From contig NZ_ML142864.1 in assembly GCF_004138495.1 (NCBI RefSeq), positions 177,786 to 193,716 on the forward strand: a stretch of 15,931 nt of DNA, read 5' to 3'. The stretch comes from Phytoactinopolyspora endophytica (lineage in GTDB: Bacteria; Actinomycetota; Actinomycetes; Jiangellales; Jiangellaceae). The notes beneath the pieces are model-generated. The model made no database searches. It was not told the origin of the DNA and saw only the letters and a program-made list of their open reading frames with translations. A program made the position numbers and the translations under genes. Shown here one piece after another: positions 7,768 through 15,148 of this stretch; position 1 is the stretch's first letter; every line of letters begins with the position of its first letter.

Positions 7768-7798
7768 TATAATCTAGCTTAGTCTAAGCTAGATTATA
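7768..7798. promoter_or_regulatory. Perfect 31-bp AT-rich palindrome at the ATPase promoter/operator
   Basis: The left arm TATAATCTAGCTTAG (7768-7782), one central T (7783) and the right arm CTAAGCTAGATTATA (7784-7798) make a perfect inverted repeat with 15-bp arms. It ends three bases before the ATG at 7802. The left arm opens with TATAAT, a consensus -10; the right arm contains TAGATT (7790-7795), which ends six bases before the ATG. The symmetry gives the opposite strand the same elements. The AT-richness stands out in this high-GC DNA. With a one-base loop and no T-tract it suits a dimeric regulator's operator better than a terminator. Confidence 0.8.
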
Positions 7799-7801
7799 AA
7801 G

Positions 7802-9283
7802 ATGGAGACTTTCAGGTTCGCCGCCCGCGACGAGTTCGTCAATCGTGTCGCCGATCTGGCGCGCCTCGAGGACTGGTGGGAGGGCGCGGAGCGCAACGTC
7901 CTTGCACTGTATGGACGTCGCCGTGTTGGCAAGTCATGGTTGTTTCGCACCTTCGCCGATGGAAAGCCGGCTATAGTGCTGGTCGCCGACCGTCGCGCCG
8001 AAGGTCAGCAGTTGAACCGCTTCGCCGACCGGCTCGCGCCACTTCTGGGCTTCCGTCCAGATCTCCCTGACTTGCCGACGCTGTTCAGCGCCCTCTATCA
8101 ACTAGCCCGAGAGCAGAAAGTCCTGGCGGTCATCGACGAGTTCCCGTACCTGCTTCCCTCAGTCGCCGCCCGGCGTGACGAGATCCTCACAGCCCTCCAA
8201 GCAGTGATGGAAGAACGCGACTCCGCCACGCTGAAGCTGGTGCTCTGCGGATCGCACATCGGACAGATGACCACACTCCTCAGCGAATCAAGCCCACTAC
8301 GTGGCCGCCTCACTCCACTGTCCGTGGAGCCTCTGCGGTTCGCCGATGCACAGGCATTCATGCCTGACCTCACAGCACAGGAACGCGTCGAGCGCTACGC
8401 GGTTGCCGGCGGCATGAGCCTCTACCTCGACGAACTGGGCCGCGGGCCCGGCGATCTACGGGAACAGGTATGCCGACGAGTCCTCAACCACCGCGGGCCA
8501 CTGTTCAACGACCCACGCGAGGTACTCGAGGAAGAGCTACGACAACCGGGTATCTACTTCTCAATGCTCGAAGAGCTTGCCTTTGGCATGCGCTCGATCG
8601 GCGACCTCGCCACCGCTCTCGGAAGGCGGAGCACCGATCTCAGCCAGTACCTCAATACCTTGAAAGACTTAAGGCTCGTCGAACAGATCGCGCCGCTCAC
8701 GGCCGACCGGTCATCTCGCGATCATCGGTACCGCATCGCCGACGGATTCCTGAAGTTCTGGTTCCGCTTCGTATTCAACTACCAGGAAGACCTGCGCGCC
8801 GGCCTACGACCAGGAGATCACTACGACGGCGAGATCGCCCCGGTACTCGCAGACCATGTCGCACCCGCGTTCGAAGCCCTCTGCCGCGAATGGACACGCA
8901 GTCACCTCGGCAGGCGTGCAAGCCGAGTAGGCACGTGGTGGGGCAAAGCCTTGGCCGAACACCGACGCAGCGGCGAACGCCAGGTCGAAGAGATCGACGT
9001 CGTAGGTCTCCAACGCTCCACCGTCACGATCATCGGCGAGTGCAAATGGACCAATCGCTCCATGACGCCGAAAGTCCTCACCGACCTCGAAACCTACAAG
9101 CTGCCAGCTATGCGACAGGCGAAGCTTCGCTTCTCTGCCGACGGACCGCTCGTCGTCTTCTTCGCCCGCAGCTTCGCTCACAGCCTGATCGAAGTAGCGG
9201 CGACACGTCCGAACGTACATCTGGTCACCCTCGATGAACTCGTATCTGACCTGACCACGACCGACGACCGACAAGGCCAATGA
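7802..9283 (+). CDS. AAA-type ATPase with winged-helix and DUF234 nuclease-like C terminus
   Basis: A 493-residue ATPase of the DUF234/COG1672 type (the archaeal-type MNS group of STAND NTPases). The P-loop is YGRRRVGKS (37-45), Walker B is LAVIDEF (108-114), and LVLCGSHIGQM (147-157) fits the sensor-1 strand. A winged-helix region spans about 256-300 (SIGDLATALGRR, LNTLKDLRLVEQIAP). YRIADGFLKFWFRFVFNYQ (310-328) marks the start of DUF234. The C terminus has EEIDVVG followed by IGECKW: Asp399, Glu413 and Lys415 fit a PD-(D/E)xK nuclease-like core that looks intact. The ATG at 7802 has no Shine-Dalgarno sequence and abuts the 31-bp palindrome. It is a single gene, convergent with dedA. The function of this group is poorly known; defence, plasmid-related or DNA-processing roles are guesses. 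Confidence 0.88.
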   Translation: METFRFAARDEFVNRVADLARLEDWWEGAERNVLALYGRRRVGKSWLFRTFADGKPAIVLVADRRAEGQQLNRFADRLAPLLGFRPDLPDLPTLFSALYQLAREQKVLAVIDEFPYLLPSVAARRDEILTALQAVMEERDSATLKLVLCGSHIGQMTTLLSESSPLRGRLTPLSVEPLRFADAQAFMPDLTAQERVERYAVAGGMSLYLDELGRGPGDLREQVCRRVLNHRGPLFNDPREVLEEELRQPGIYFSMLEELAFGMRSIGDLATALGRRSTDLSQYLNTLKDLRLVEQIAPLTADRSSRDHRYRIADGFLKFWFRFVFNYQEDLRAGLRPGDHYDGEIAPVLADHVAPAFEALCREWTRSHLGRRASRVGTWWGKALAEHRRSGERQVEEIDVVGLQRSTVTIIGECKWTNRSMTPKVLTDLETYKLPAMRQAKLRFSADGPLVVFFARSFAHSLIEVAATRPNVHLVTLDELVSDLTTTDDRQGQ

Positions 9284-9363
9284 CCGCCGGCGCCGGCGAC
9301 GCGCACCCCACGCGGGCTCGGTTCAGACGGGTATGACCACCACGTCGCGACGCGACACGTCTG

Positions 9364-10059
9364 CTATGCCGGTACGTGTTCGAGCGCGGGGTGTCCATGG
9401 TGGGGTGTGTCGTTCGGGGCGTGTGGGGCCCGCGTACCGCGCCGCGTCGCCGCGGCGCGCGCACGGGCCGACATATGACGGCGGGTGCGGATGATGGCTC
9501 GCGTGGTGGCGAGCCACACGCCGACGACGATTGCGGCTCCGGCACCGATGGCCGACTGAGCCCACAGCGGCACGTCCGTGACGGAACCGGTGACATAGCC
9601 GATGCCGAGCATCCAGCTTGCCCAGGCACTTCCCCCGATCGCCCCGCAGAGCAAGAACCGCTGTGGCGATACCCCCGCCATGCCGGCGGCGGCTGAGCTG
9701 GCGGTCCGGCCGAGCGGAATGAACCGGCCCGCGATGATCGCGGCCGAGCTGGCCGAACCCATACGCATGTAGGCGCGTTCGACGCTGCGCTGTACCCGGC
9801 GCCCCAGCCGAGACCGTGCGAGCACGCCGGGAAGCGTGTGCCGGCCGATCAGGTAGACAGCGCAGTCACCCACCAGCGCGCCGCCGGCGGCTGCGATGAG
9901 CACCGCGACGACGTCCAGCTCGCCCGCGGCGGCAAGTGTGCCCGCCGCCACGACGGCCACCTCTGAGGGAACGATCGGAACCACCGCGTCGGCGGCTACC
10001 AGAGCGGCTATGACGACATACACGAGAACAGGTACGGCAACGAGAGCCAAGAGATCCAC
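9364..10059 (-). CDS. DedA/VTT-family membrane protein
   Basis: A 231-residue integral membrane protein of the DedA (SNARE-associated, VTT) family; some relatives flip or transport polyprenyl phosphates or phospholipids across the membrane. Hydrophobic segments are visible at about 4-24, 33-72, 104-127, 135-158 and 168-188. Family hallmarks are the re-entrant PIVPSE (28-33), GDCAVYLIGR (64-73) and GRFIPLGRT (111-119) followed by AAGMAG. The C-terminal 40 residues are a basic, then His- and Pro-rich cytoplasmic tail. The GTG at 10059 follows GGTGGAG at two bases. It lies 96 bases downstream of topA on the same strand, with a strong stem-loop between them, so joint transcription is uncertain. 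The transported substrate is not evident. Confidence 0.88.
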   Translation of the reverse strand: MDLLALVAVPVLVYVVIAALVAADAVVPIVPSEVAVVAAGTLAAAGELDVVAVLIAAAGGALVGDCAVYLIGRHTLPGVLARSRLGRRVQRSVERAYMRMGSASSAAIIAGRFIPLGRTASSAAAGMAGVSPQRFLLCGAIGGSAWASWMLGIGYVTGSVTDVPLWAQSAIGAGAAIVVGVWLATTRAIIRTRRHMSARARAAATRRGTRAPHAPNDTPHHGHPALEHVPA

Positions 10060-10098
10060 GACTCCACCCTTGCCTGGCGGACCTGGGTGAACAACCCT

Positions 10099-10150
10099 GA
10101 GACCGGCAAGCCCAGGGAAACCTCGGGGGTATCCCCGAGCCGTCGGTCTC
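10099..10150 (-). terminator. Nested stem-loop after topA
   Basis: Five bases after the topA stop, on the transcribed strand, GAGACCG (10099-10105) pairs with CGGTCTC (10144-10150), extendable by one G-T and one C-G pair. Inside it CTCGGGG (10122-10128) pairs with CCCCGAG (10133-10139) around a four-base GTAT loop. There is no T-run, as is common for GC-rich terminators. It could end topA transcription or separate topA from dedA. Confidence 0.5.
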
Positions 10151-10155
10151 TGCCG

Positions 10156-12777
10156 TCAGGAGCGGGAGCGCGACTTCGCCGCGCGCTTCTTCGGCGCAGG
10201 CCCCTTGGCACGCTTCTCCGCGATCAACTCGGCGGCGCGTTCGAGTGTCAACGTCTCCACCGATGTGCCGCGCGGCACCGTGACGTTGGTCTCGCCGTCG
10301 GTGACGTACGGACCGAACCGGCCGTCCTTGACCACGAGCGGCTTGCCGTTCGCGGGGTCGTCTCCCAGCTCCTTCAGCGGCGGTGTCGCGGCCCGCGCTC
10401 CGCGGCGCCCCTTGGGCTGGGCGAACAGCTTCTCCGCTTCCTCCACCGTGACGGTGAACAGGGACTCTTCGTCGGGCAGCGACCGGGAGTCGGATCCCTT
10501 CTTCACGTACGGGCCGTACCGGCCGTTGGTGGCAATGATCTCCTTGCCCTCGGCGTCGGCTCCGACGGTTCGCGGCAGCGTCAGCAGCCTCAGCGCATCG
10601 TCGAGCGTGAGCGTCTCCAGCGACATGCTCTTGAACAGCGACGCCGTGGGCGGCTTGGTGCCCTTGGGCGCGTCCTCTTCGAGCAGCTCGGTGACGTACG
10701 GCCCGTACCGGCCGGCCTTGGCGACCACGGTCCGCCCAGTCTTCGGGTTCACTCCTAGCTCCCGGTCGCCGTTACCGGCCTTGAGCAGCTCGCGGGCCTT
10801 GTCGACGGTGAGCTCGTCGGGCGGGAGCTCGTCGGGGATGCTCCCCCGGTTGCCCTCCTCGTCCTCGACGTACGGACCGTAGCGGCCTACCCGCGCCATG
10901 ATCCCTTCACCCACCGGGAATGACGAGATGCCACGGGCGTCGATCTCACCGAGGTTGTCGGCGAGATGCTTGAGACCTTCGACCTTGTCGTCGCCGTGCC
11001 AGAACTGGGCCAGCTCCGCGACGCGGTCGGCGCGGCCGGCGGCGATCTCGTCGAGGACGTCCTCCATCTTGGCGGTGAACGCGTAGTCGATCAGCCTGCT
11101 GAAATGCTCCTCGAGTAGCCGCACCACGGCGAACGCCAGCCACGCGGGCACCAGCGCGTTGCCCCGCTTGAACACGTACCCGCGGTCAAGGATCGTGCGG
11201 ATGATGGACGCGTATGTCGACGGGCGTCCGATCTCACGGTCTTCGAGTTCCTTGACCAGGGTCGCCTCGGTGTAGCGGGACGGTGGCTTGGTGGTGTGGC
11301 CTTCCGGCTCGACACCGGCGGCGGTCAGGCCTTGGCCCTCGGTGAGGTGCGGAAGCCGCTTCTCACGGTCGTCCAGCTCCGCCTCCGGGTCGTCGGCGCC
11401 TTCGACGTAGGCCTTGAGGAACCCGTGGAAGGTGATGGTGCGCCCGGATGCACCCAGCTCGACAGTCTCACCGCTGGACGCGGTGGCACCGACCCGGACG
11501 GTGAGCGTCTCACCCTTGGCGTCCTTCATCTGAGATGCGACGGTACGCATCCAGATCAGCTCGTAGAGGCGGTACTCCTCGTCGCGCAGGCCGGTCTCCG
11601 CCGGTGTGCGGAAGGAGTCCCCAGCCGGCCGGATCGCCTCGTGCGCTTCCTGGGCGTTCTTGACCTTGCTGGAGTAGACCCGTGGTCCGTCCGGCAGGTA
11701 GTCCGGTCCGTACAGTTCGCTGACCTGGGCACGCGCGGCCGAGACGGCGGAGTCGGACAGAGTCGTCGAGTCCGTCCGCATGTAGGTGATGAAGCCGTTC
11801 TCGTACAGCCGTTGCGCCACCTGCATGGTGCGAGCCGCGCCGAAGCCGAGCTTGCGCGATGACTCCTGCTGCAGCGTGGTGGTCCGGAACGGTGCGTAGG
11901 GCCGCCTCGTGTACGGCTTGGCTTCGACGGAGCGGACCTGGTATTCGACGTTGTTCAGGGCGCCGGCGAGAGCCCGCGCCCGGTCCTCGTCCAGGACGAT
12001 GACGTTGCCTCGTCCCTTGGTCTGCCCGCTGGCGTCGAAATCGCGGCCGGCGGCGACCCGGGCTCCATCGACTGTGAGCAGCTTCGCGGCGAACGCGCTC
12101 GGCTCGTCGGACGTGCCAGTGTCCAGGGTGGCGGTGATGTCCCAGTACGACGCCGAGGTGAACGCCATCCGCTCGCGTTCCCGGTCGACGACGAGCCGCG
12201 TGGCGACGCTCTGTACCCGGCCGGCGGACAGGCCCTGTGTCACCTTGCGCCAGAGCACCGGCGAGATCTGGTAGCCGTAGAGACGGTCGACGATGCGCCG
12301 GGTCTCCTGAGCGTCGACCAGGTCCTCGTCGATGTCTCGTGGGCTCTGGACAGCGTTGCGGATCGCGTCCCGCGTGATCTCGTGGAAGACCATCCGGCGC
12401 ACCGGCACCTTCGGCTTGAGCTCCTCGCGCAGGTGCCAGGCGATCGCTTCACCCTCGCGGTCCTCATCTGTCGCGAGTAGCAGCTCGTCGGCGTCCTTCA
12501 GCAGCGACTTGAGCTTCTTGACCTGGTCCTTGGCGCGGCCTGCCGGGACGATGTAGAGGGGATCGAAGTCACCGTGGACGTCCACGCCCACCGGGTTGCC
12601 GTAGCGCTCTCGCTGGGTCTCCGGAACGTCCGTCTTTTTCGACGGGAGGTCGCGGATGTGCCCCAGGGAGGACTCCACGACATAACCGTCGCCAAGATAG
12701 CCGGCGATGGTCTTGGCCTTCGCCGGCGACTCCACGACGACGAGGCGGCGTCCCACCCCGTTCGCGCTCTGTGCCAT
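10156..12777 (-). CDS. topA: DNA topoisomerase I (type IA)
   Basis: The 873-residue enzyme that relaxes negative supercoils by passing a strand through a transient 5'-phosphotyrosine break. The TOPRIM domain begins at VVVESPAKAKTIAGYLG (13-29), with Glu16 and the metal-binding DEDREGE (104-110). The gate helices include QGLSAGRVQSVATRLVVDRERER (181-203), and the active-site tyrosine is Tyr332 in GFITYMRTDST. Instead of Cys4 zinc fingers the C terminus has four repeats, each with GR(Y/F)GPYV, at 631-637, 689-695, 752-758 and 819-825. It ends in a basic tail (PAPKKRAAKSRSRS), as usual in actinobacteria. The ATG at 12777 is preceded by AAGGGGA at four bases, favouring it over the TTG one codon earlier. 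This is the anchor of the topA-tmk-holB region. Confidence 0.98.
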   Translation of the reverse strand: MAQSANGVGRRLVVVESPAKAKTIAGYLGDGYVVESSLGHIRDLPSKKTDVPETQRERYGNPVGVDVHGDFDPLYIVPAGRAKDQVKKLKSLLKDADELLLATDEDREGEAIAWHLREELKPKVPVRRMVFHEITRDAIRNAVQSPRDIDEDLVDAQETRRIVDRLYGYQISPVLWRKVTQGLSAGRVQSVATRLVVDRERERMAFTSASYWDITATLDTGTSDEPSAFAAKLLTVDGARVAAGRDFDASGQTKGRGNVIVLDEDRARALAGALNNVEYQVRSVEAKPYTRRPYAPFRTTTLQQESSRKLGFGAARTMQVAQRLYENGFITYMRTDSTTLSDSAVSAARAQVSELYGPDYLPDGPRVYSSKVKNAQEAHEAIRPAGDSFRTPAETGLRDEEYRLYELIWMRTVASQMKDAKGETLTVRVGATASSGETVELGASGRTITFHGFLKAYVEGADDPEAELDDREKRLPHLTEGQGLTAAGVEPEGHTTKPPSRYTEATLVKELEDREIGRPSTYASIIRTILDRGYVFKRGNALVPAWLAFAVVRLLEEHFSRLIDYAFTAKMEDVLDEIAAGRADRVAELAQFWHGDDKVEGLKHLADNLGEIDARGISSFPVGEGIMARVGRYGPYVEDEEGNRGSIPDELPPDELTVDKARELLKAGNGDRELGVNPKTGRTVVAKAGRYGPYVTELLEEDAPKGTKPPTASLFKSMSLETLTLDDALRLLTLPRTVGADAEGKEIIATNGRYGPYVKKGSDSRSLPDEESLFTVTVEEAEKLFAQPKGRRGARAATPPLKELGDDPANGKPLVVKDGRFGPYVTDGETNVTVPRGTSVETLTLERAAELIAEKRAKGPAPKKRAAKSRSRS

Positions 12778-13158
12778 CAATTCCCCTTGGTCATATCGTC
12801 ATAAACCCCTCATGAAACAACGCACGGTATGCGACGTTGCTTCCGCGAGGGTCCCCAGCAGTGCGTACATGGTGGGCCGGTCCTGCTCAGCCGCCGGCTG
12901 TTCGCGATCGACCCGCGGCCGAGGCGAGCATGGTCCATTCATGATCGACACCGCCCTGCTCCAGGGTGAGTGTAAGACGTTCAGGGCCGCTCGCGCTCGG
13001 GTGGATGCTCTGATGAGACGCGATCACGCTGGGCGCACGGTCCGCAATGCGCTCCTGCGACGGCCTGAAACGCTGCCGTTTCGGTCCTGGGCACCTTCCC
13101 AATCCACTCTGCTCCGAGGCGTATGAACTGTGGTGTGACAGCTGGACACATCCGCGGC
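12778..13158. other. Gene-free stretch between yggS and topA
   Basis: These 381 bases hold no protein I can support. Short frames are open on both strands (the best on the minus strand, about 71 codons from a TTG near 13102) but show no family features. The part nearest topA holds its ribosome binding site and presumably its promoter, which I cannot place with confidence. A 13-bp perfect palindrome, CAGCCG-C-CGGCTG, lies at 12888-12900. A small imperfect stem (TGTG-N9-CACA) lies just beyond the yggS stop, near 13133-13150. Confidence 0.5.
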
Positions 13159-13866
13159 CTAGGGTCGCGGACGCACTCCGAACACGGCAGAGCCGACGCG
13201 GACCATAGTGGCCCCTTCCTCTATGGCAATGTCCAGGTCACCGCTCATACCCATCGACAGCGTGCCCATGTGCACGTTGTCGATCCGAGCATCTCGGATC
13301 TGGTCTCGAACCTCGCGTAGCCTGCGATAGCCGGGCCGGATGAGATCTGGATCCGCGGCGGGCAGACCGATGGTCATTAAGCCGCGGATACGGATGCGGT
13401 CCCGTTTCGCCGTCTCGCGTGCGAACGTCAGCGCGTCGTCGGGGGAGACGCCGAACTTGCTGATCTCGCCGGACGTGTTCACCTGGAGCAGCACGTCCAC
13501 GCTGCTATCGATGGAGTCGAGCCGACGCTGCAGTCGGTCGGCCAGATCAACCCGATCCAGCGACTGTATGCAGGTCACATACGCCAGTGCCTGGTTCACC
13601 TTGTTGGTCTGCAGGTGGCCGATCAGATGCCGCTCGCAGGGAAGCGCCGACAGAACCTCGTCCTTCTGTGCCAGCTCCTGGACACGGTTCTCACCGATCA
13701 GGTGCTCGCCCGCCCCGACGGCGGTCGCGATCCGCTCGGCGGACACCGTCTTCGTCGCCAGCAGGAGCCGCACGTGGTCGGCCTCGTGCTGGGTCTCGGC
13801 GACGGCTCGCGCGATGCGCGCTCGCACATCGCCGAGGTTGGCCAGGATGTCGTCGTCGTTCAGCAT
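13159..13866 (-). CDS. yggS: YggS/PLPBP-family pyridoxal-phosphate homeostasis protein
   Basis: A 235-residue single-domain PLP-binding protein of the YggS/PROSC family, which buffers pyridoxal 5'-phosphate and influences amino- and keto-acid balance without a known catalytic activity. LLLATKTV at 34-41 carries the PLP Schiff-base lysine, Lys39. GENRVQE (58-64), HLIGHLQTNK (80-89), VLLQVNTSGEISKFG (125-139), LSMGMSGDLDIAIEEG (203-218) and RVGSAVFG (223-230) are the family landmarks, the last binding the phosphate. Length is normal and the protein looks intact. In many actinobacteria this gene is in the ftsZ-sepF cluster; here it lies alone between topA and a divergent transport lipoprotein. 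ATG 13866 has no ribosome binding site and may lie on a nearly leaderless mRNA. Confidence 0.95.
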   Translation of the reverse strand: MLNDDDILANLGDVRARIARAVAETQHEADHVRLLLATKTVSAERIATAVGAGEHLIGENRVQELAQKDEVLSALPCERHLIGHLQTNKVNQALAYVTCIQSLDRVDLADRLQRRLDSIDSSVDVLLQVNTSGEISKFGVSPDDALTFARETAKRDRIRIRGLMTIGLPAADPDLIRPGYRRLREVRDQIRDARIDNVHMGTLSMGMSGDLDIAIEEGATMVRVGSAVFGVRPRP

Positions 13867-13876
13867 GCTGTTTCTT

Positions 13877-13905
13877 AACCTAGACCACCCGTGATTCCAT
13901 GTCCC
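13877..13905 (-). promoter_or_regulatory. Candidate promoter for yggS
   Basis: Read on the minus strand, GGGACA (13905-13900) and TAGGTT (13882-13877) are separated by 17 bases. A transcript would begin around 13870, only a few bases before ATG 13866, which has no Shine-Dalgarno sequence. The -10 fits TANNNT and the -35 matches four of six consensus bases. Confidence 0.4.
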
Positions 13906-14030
13906 ATGTGGTGGCCGTCACGGCGGTCGGTTCTCGACCGGATGGAGCGTCCTCGGCGGGCCACCGCCGGTAGCCGGGAGTCTTCCGTCATTTCGGCCCA
14001 GACCCGGCGCGCGGAGGTGCGGACAGATGA

Positions 14031-14059
14031 TTGACAATCTCAATGATTGAAGAAATCAT
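14031..14059 (+). promoter_or_regulatory. Promoter and overlapping inverted repeats upstream of the substrate-binding lipoprotein
   Basis: A consensus -35, TTGACA (14031-14036), is followed after 17 bases by AATCAT (14054-14059), a four-of-six -10. Two inverted repeats interlock here: CAATC-N5-GATTG (14035-14049) and ATGATT-N5-AATCAT (14043-14059). They cover the spacer and -10, where a repressor would block RNA polymerase. The leader would be about 50 bases. The area is distinctly AT-rich. Confidence 0.6.
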
Positions 14060-14116
14060 CGTGTGATTCGAGACACATGTCGTTTTCCGGCGTGTCGAAG
14101 GTGAAAGGACCGGACC

Positions 14117-15106
14117 ATGCGCAAACCGATAATTGCTGGTATCGCTGCGGCGGGCATCCTCCTTGCTGCGTGCGGAGGCGATGACGACGGCGAAACCGAT
14201 GACGCGCAGGCGACCGGCGACGCCCAGGCGAGCGGCGACTCCGGAGATACGCGTGAGGTGACCGTGGGCGCTCTGCCTATCGTGCCGACCGCGGCGTTGC
14301 AGCTGGGGATCGATCAAGGTTTCTTCGTCGACCACGGGATCGACGTCACCCTCGAGCTCGGGCAAGGTGGTGCGGCACTGCTCCCGGCGGTCGTCGCCGG
14401 TGAGATCGACTTTGTCGTCGGACAGCCACTGCCACTCATGGTCGCCCAGGAACAGGGCCTCGACATCCGGGTCATCACCGGCTTCTCCGCTTCCAAACCC
14501 GAGGGGGACGACATCAACGGGGTCTTCGCCGCCGAGGACTCTGGCATCGAGTCCGCGGCCGACCTGGCCGGCAAGAACGTCGCCGTGAACACCCTTAATG
14601 GCGCCGGCGACGTGACCATACGCGAGGCCGTGCGGCAGGACGGCGGTGACGCCGACTCCGTGCAGTTCGTGGAACTCCCGTTCCCGAACATGCCGGCCGC
14701 CCTGGAGCAGGGCGACGTCGACGCGGTCTGGATCCCGGAGCCGTTCGTGACCACGCTCGTCGAAGACGGCGCACAGCTCGTGACGTACAACTACCAGGAC
14801 GCCGCCCCAGGACTGGACACGATGGTGACCTTCACCAGTGGCGAGCTGGCGGAGCAGGACCCAGAGTTGGCCGGGGACTTCGTCGCTGCGATGGACGAGT
14901 CTCTGGCCTACGCCGAGGAGAACCCCGAAGACGTCCGCGAGACACTCGTCGACTTCCTCGACATGGACCCTGCGTTAGCCGAGCGTGTCGCGATCGAGAC
15001 GTTCACCTCAGAGATCAACATCGAGGCACTGAACACACTCGGTGACCTGGCCGTCCAGGACGGGCTCCTGGACGAGGCGCCCGATCTGGACGCATTGCTG
15101 AACTGA
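14117..15106 (+). CDS. ABC-transporter substrate-binding lipoprotein (SsuA/TauA/NMT1-like)
   Basis: A 329-residue extracytoplasmic binding protein of the SsuA/ThiY (NMT1/THI5-like) class, whose members bind sulfonates, nitrate, taurine or thiamine-precursor pyrimidines. The signal peptide MRKPIIAGIAAAGILLAAC has the lipobox LAAC with lipidated Cys19, followed by an acidic linker to about residue 50. The mature domain begins TVGALPIVPTAALQLGIDQGFF. ELGQGGAALLPAVVAGEIDFVVGQ (about 81-104) and ALEQGDVDAVWIPEPF (about 195-210) are typical of the fold. The ATG at 14117 follows AAAGGA at seven bases. No permease or ATPase gene adjoins it: upstream is divergent yggS, downstream a convergent reductase. 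The ligand cannot be read from the sequence. It probably works with a transporter encoded elsewhere. Confidence 0.9.
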   Translation: MRKPIIAGIAAAGILLAACGGDDDGETDDAQATGDAQASGDSGDTREVTVGALPIVPTAALQLGIDQGFFVDHGIDVTLELGQGGAALLPAVVAGEIDFVVGQPLPLMVAQEQGLDIRVITGFSASKPEGDDINGVFAAEDSGIESAADLAGKNVAVNTLNGAGDVTIREAVRQDGGDADSVQFVELPFPNMPAALEQGDVDAVWIPEPFVTTLVEDGAQLVTYNYQDAAPGLDTMVTFTSGELAEQDPELAGDFVAAMDESLAYAEENPEDVRETLVDFLDMDPALAERVAIETFTSEINIEALNTLGDLAVQDGLLDEAPDLDALLN

Positions 15107-15148
15107 ATATGCGCCTCGGTAGGTTCTCCGGCGACCTCGAATCTCTGA

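Noticed and set aside
7777..7790. TTAG-T-CTAA core of the palindrome read as an IdeR/DtxR iron box
   Set aside because: Only the TTAG/CTAA part resembles the 19-bp iron-box consensus; the spacing and outer bases differ.
9285..9298. GC-only palindrome CGCCGGCGCCGGCG between the ATPase and dedA
   Set aside because: It has no loop and is the kind of repeat expected by chance in GC-rich DNA, so it is not called as a terminator.
12778..12780. TTG start one codon before the topA ATG
   Set aside because: The ATG at 12777 has the better-spaced AAGGGGA site and is the usual start codon.
12887..13102. Minus-strand 71-codon frame in the gap before topA
   Set aside because: It starts at TTG without a ribosome binding site, and nothing in the translation is recognisable.
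12707..13126. Plus-strand open frame of 139 codons over the topA start and the upstream gap
   Set aside because: It overlaps the topA start antisense, shows no family features and has no convincing ribosome binding site.
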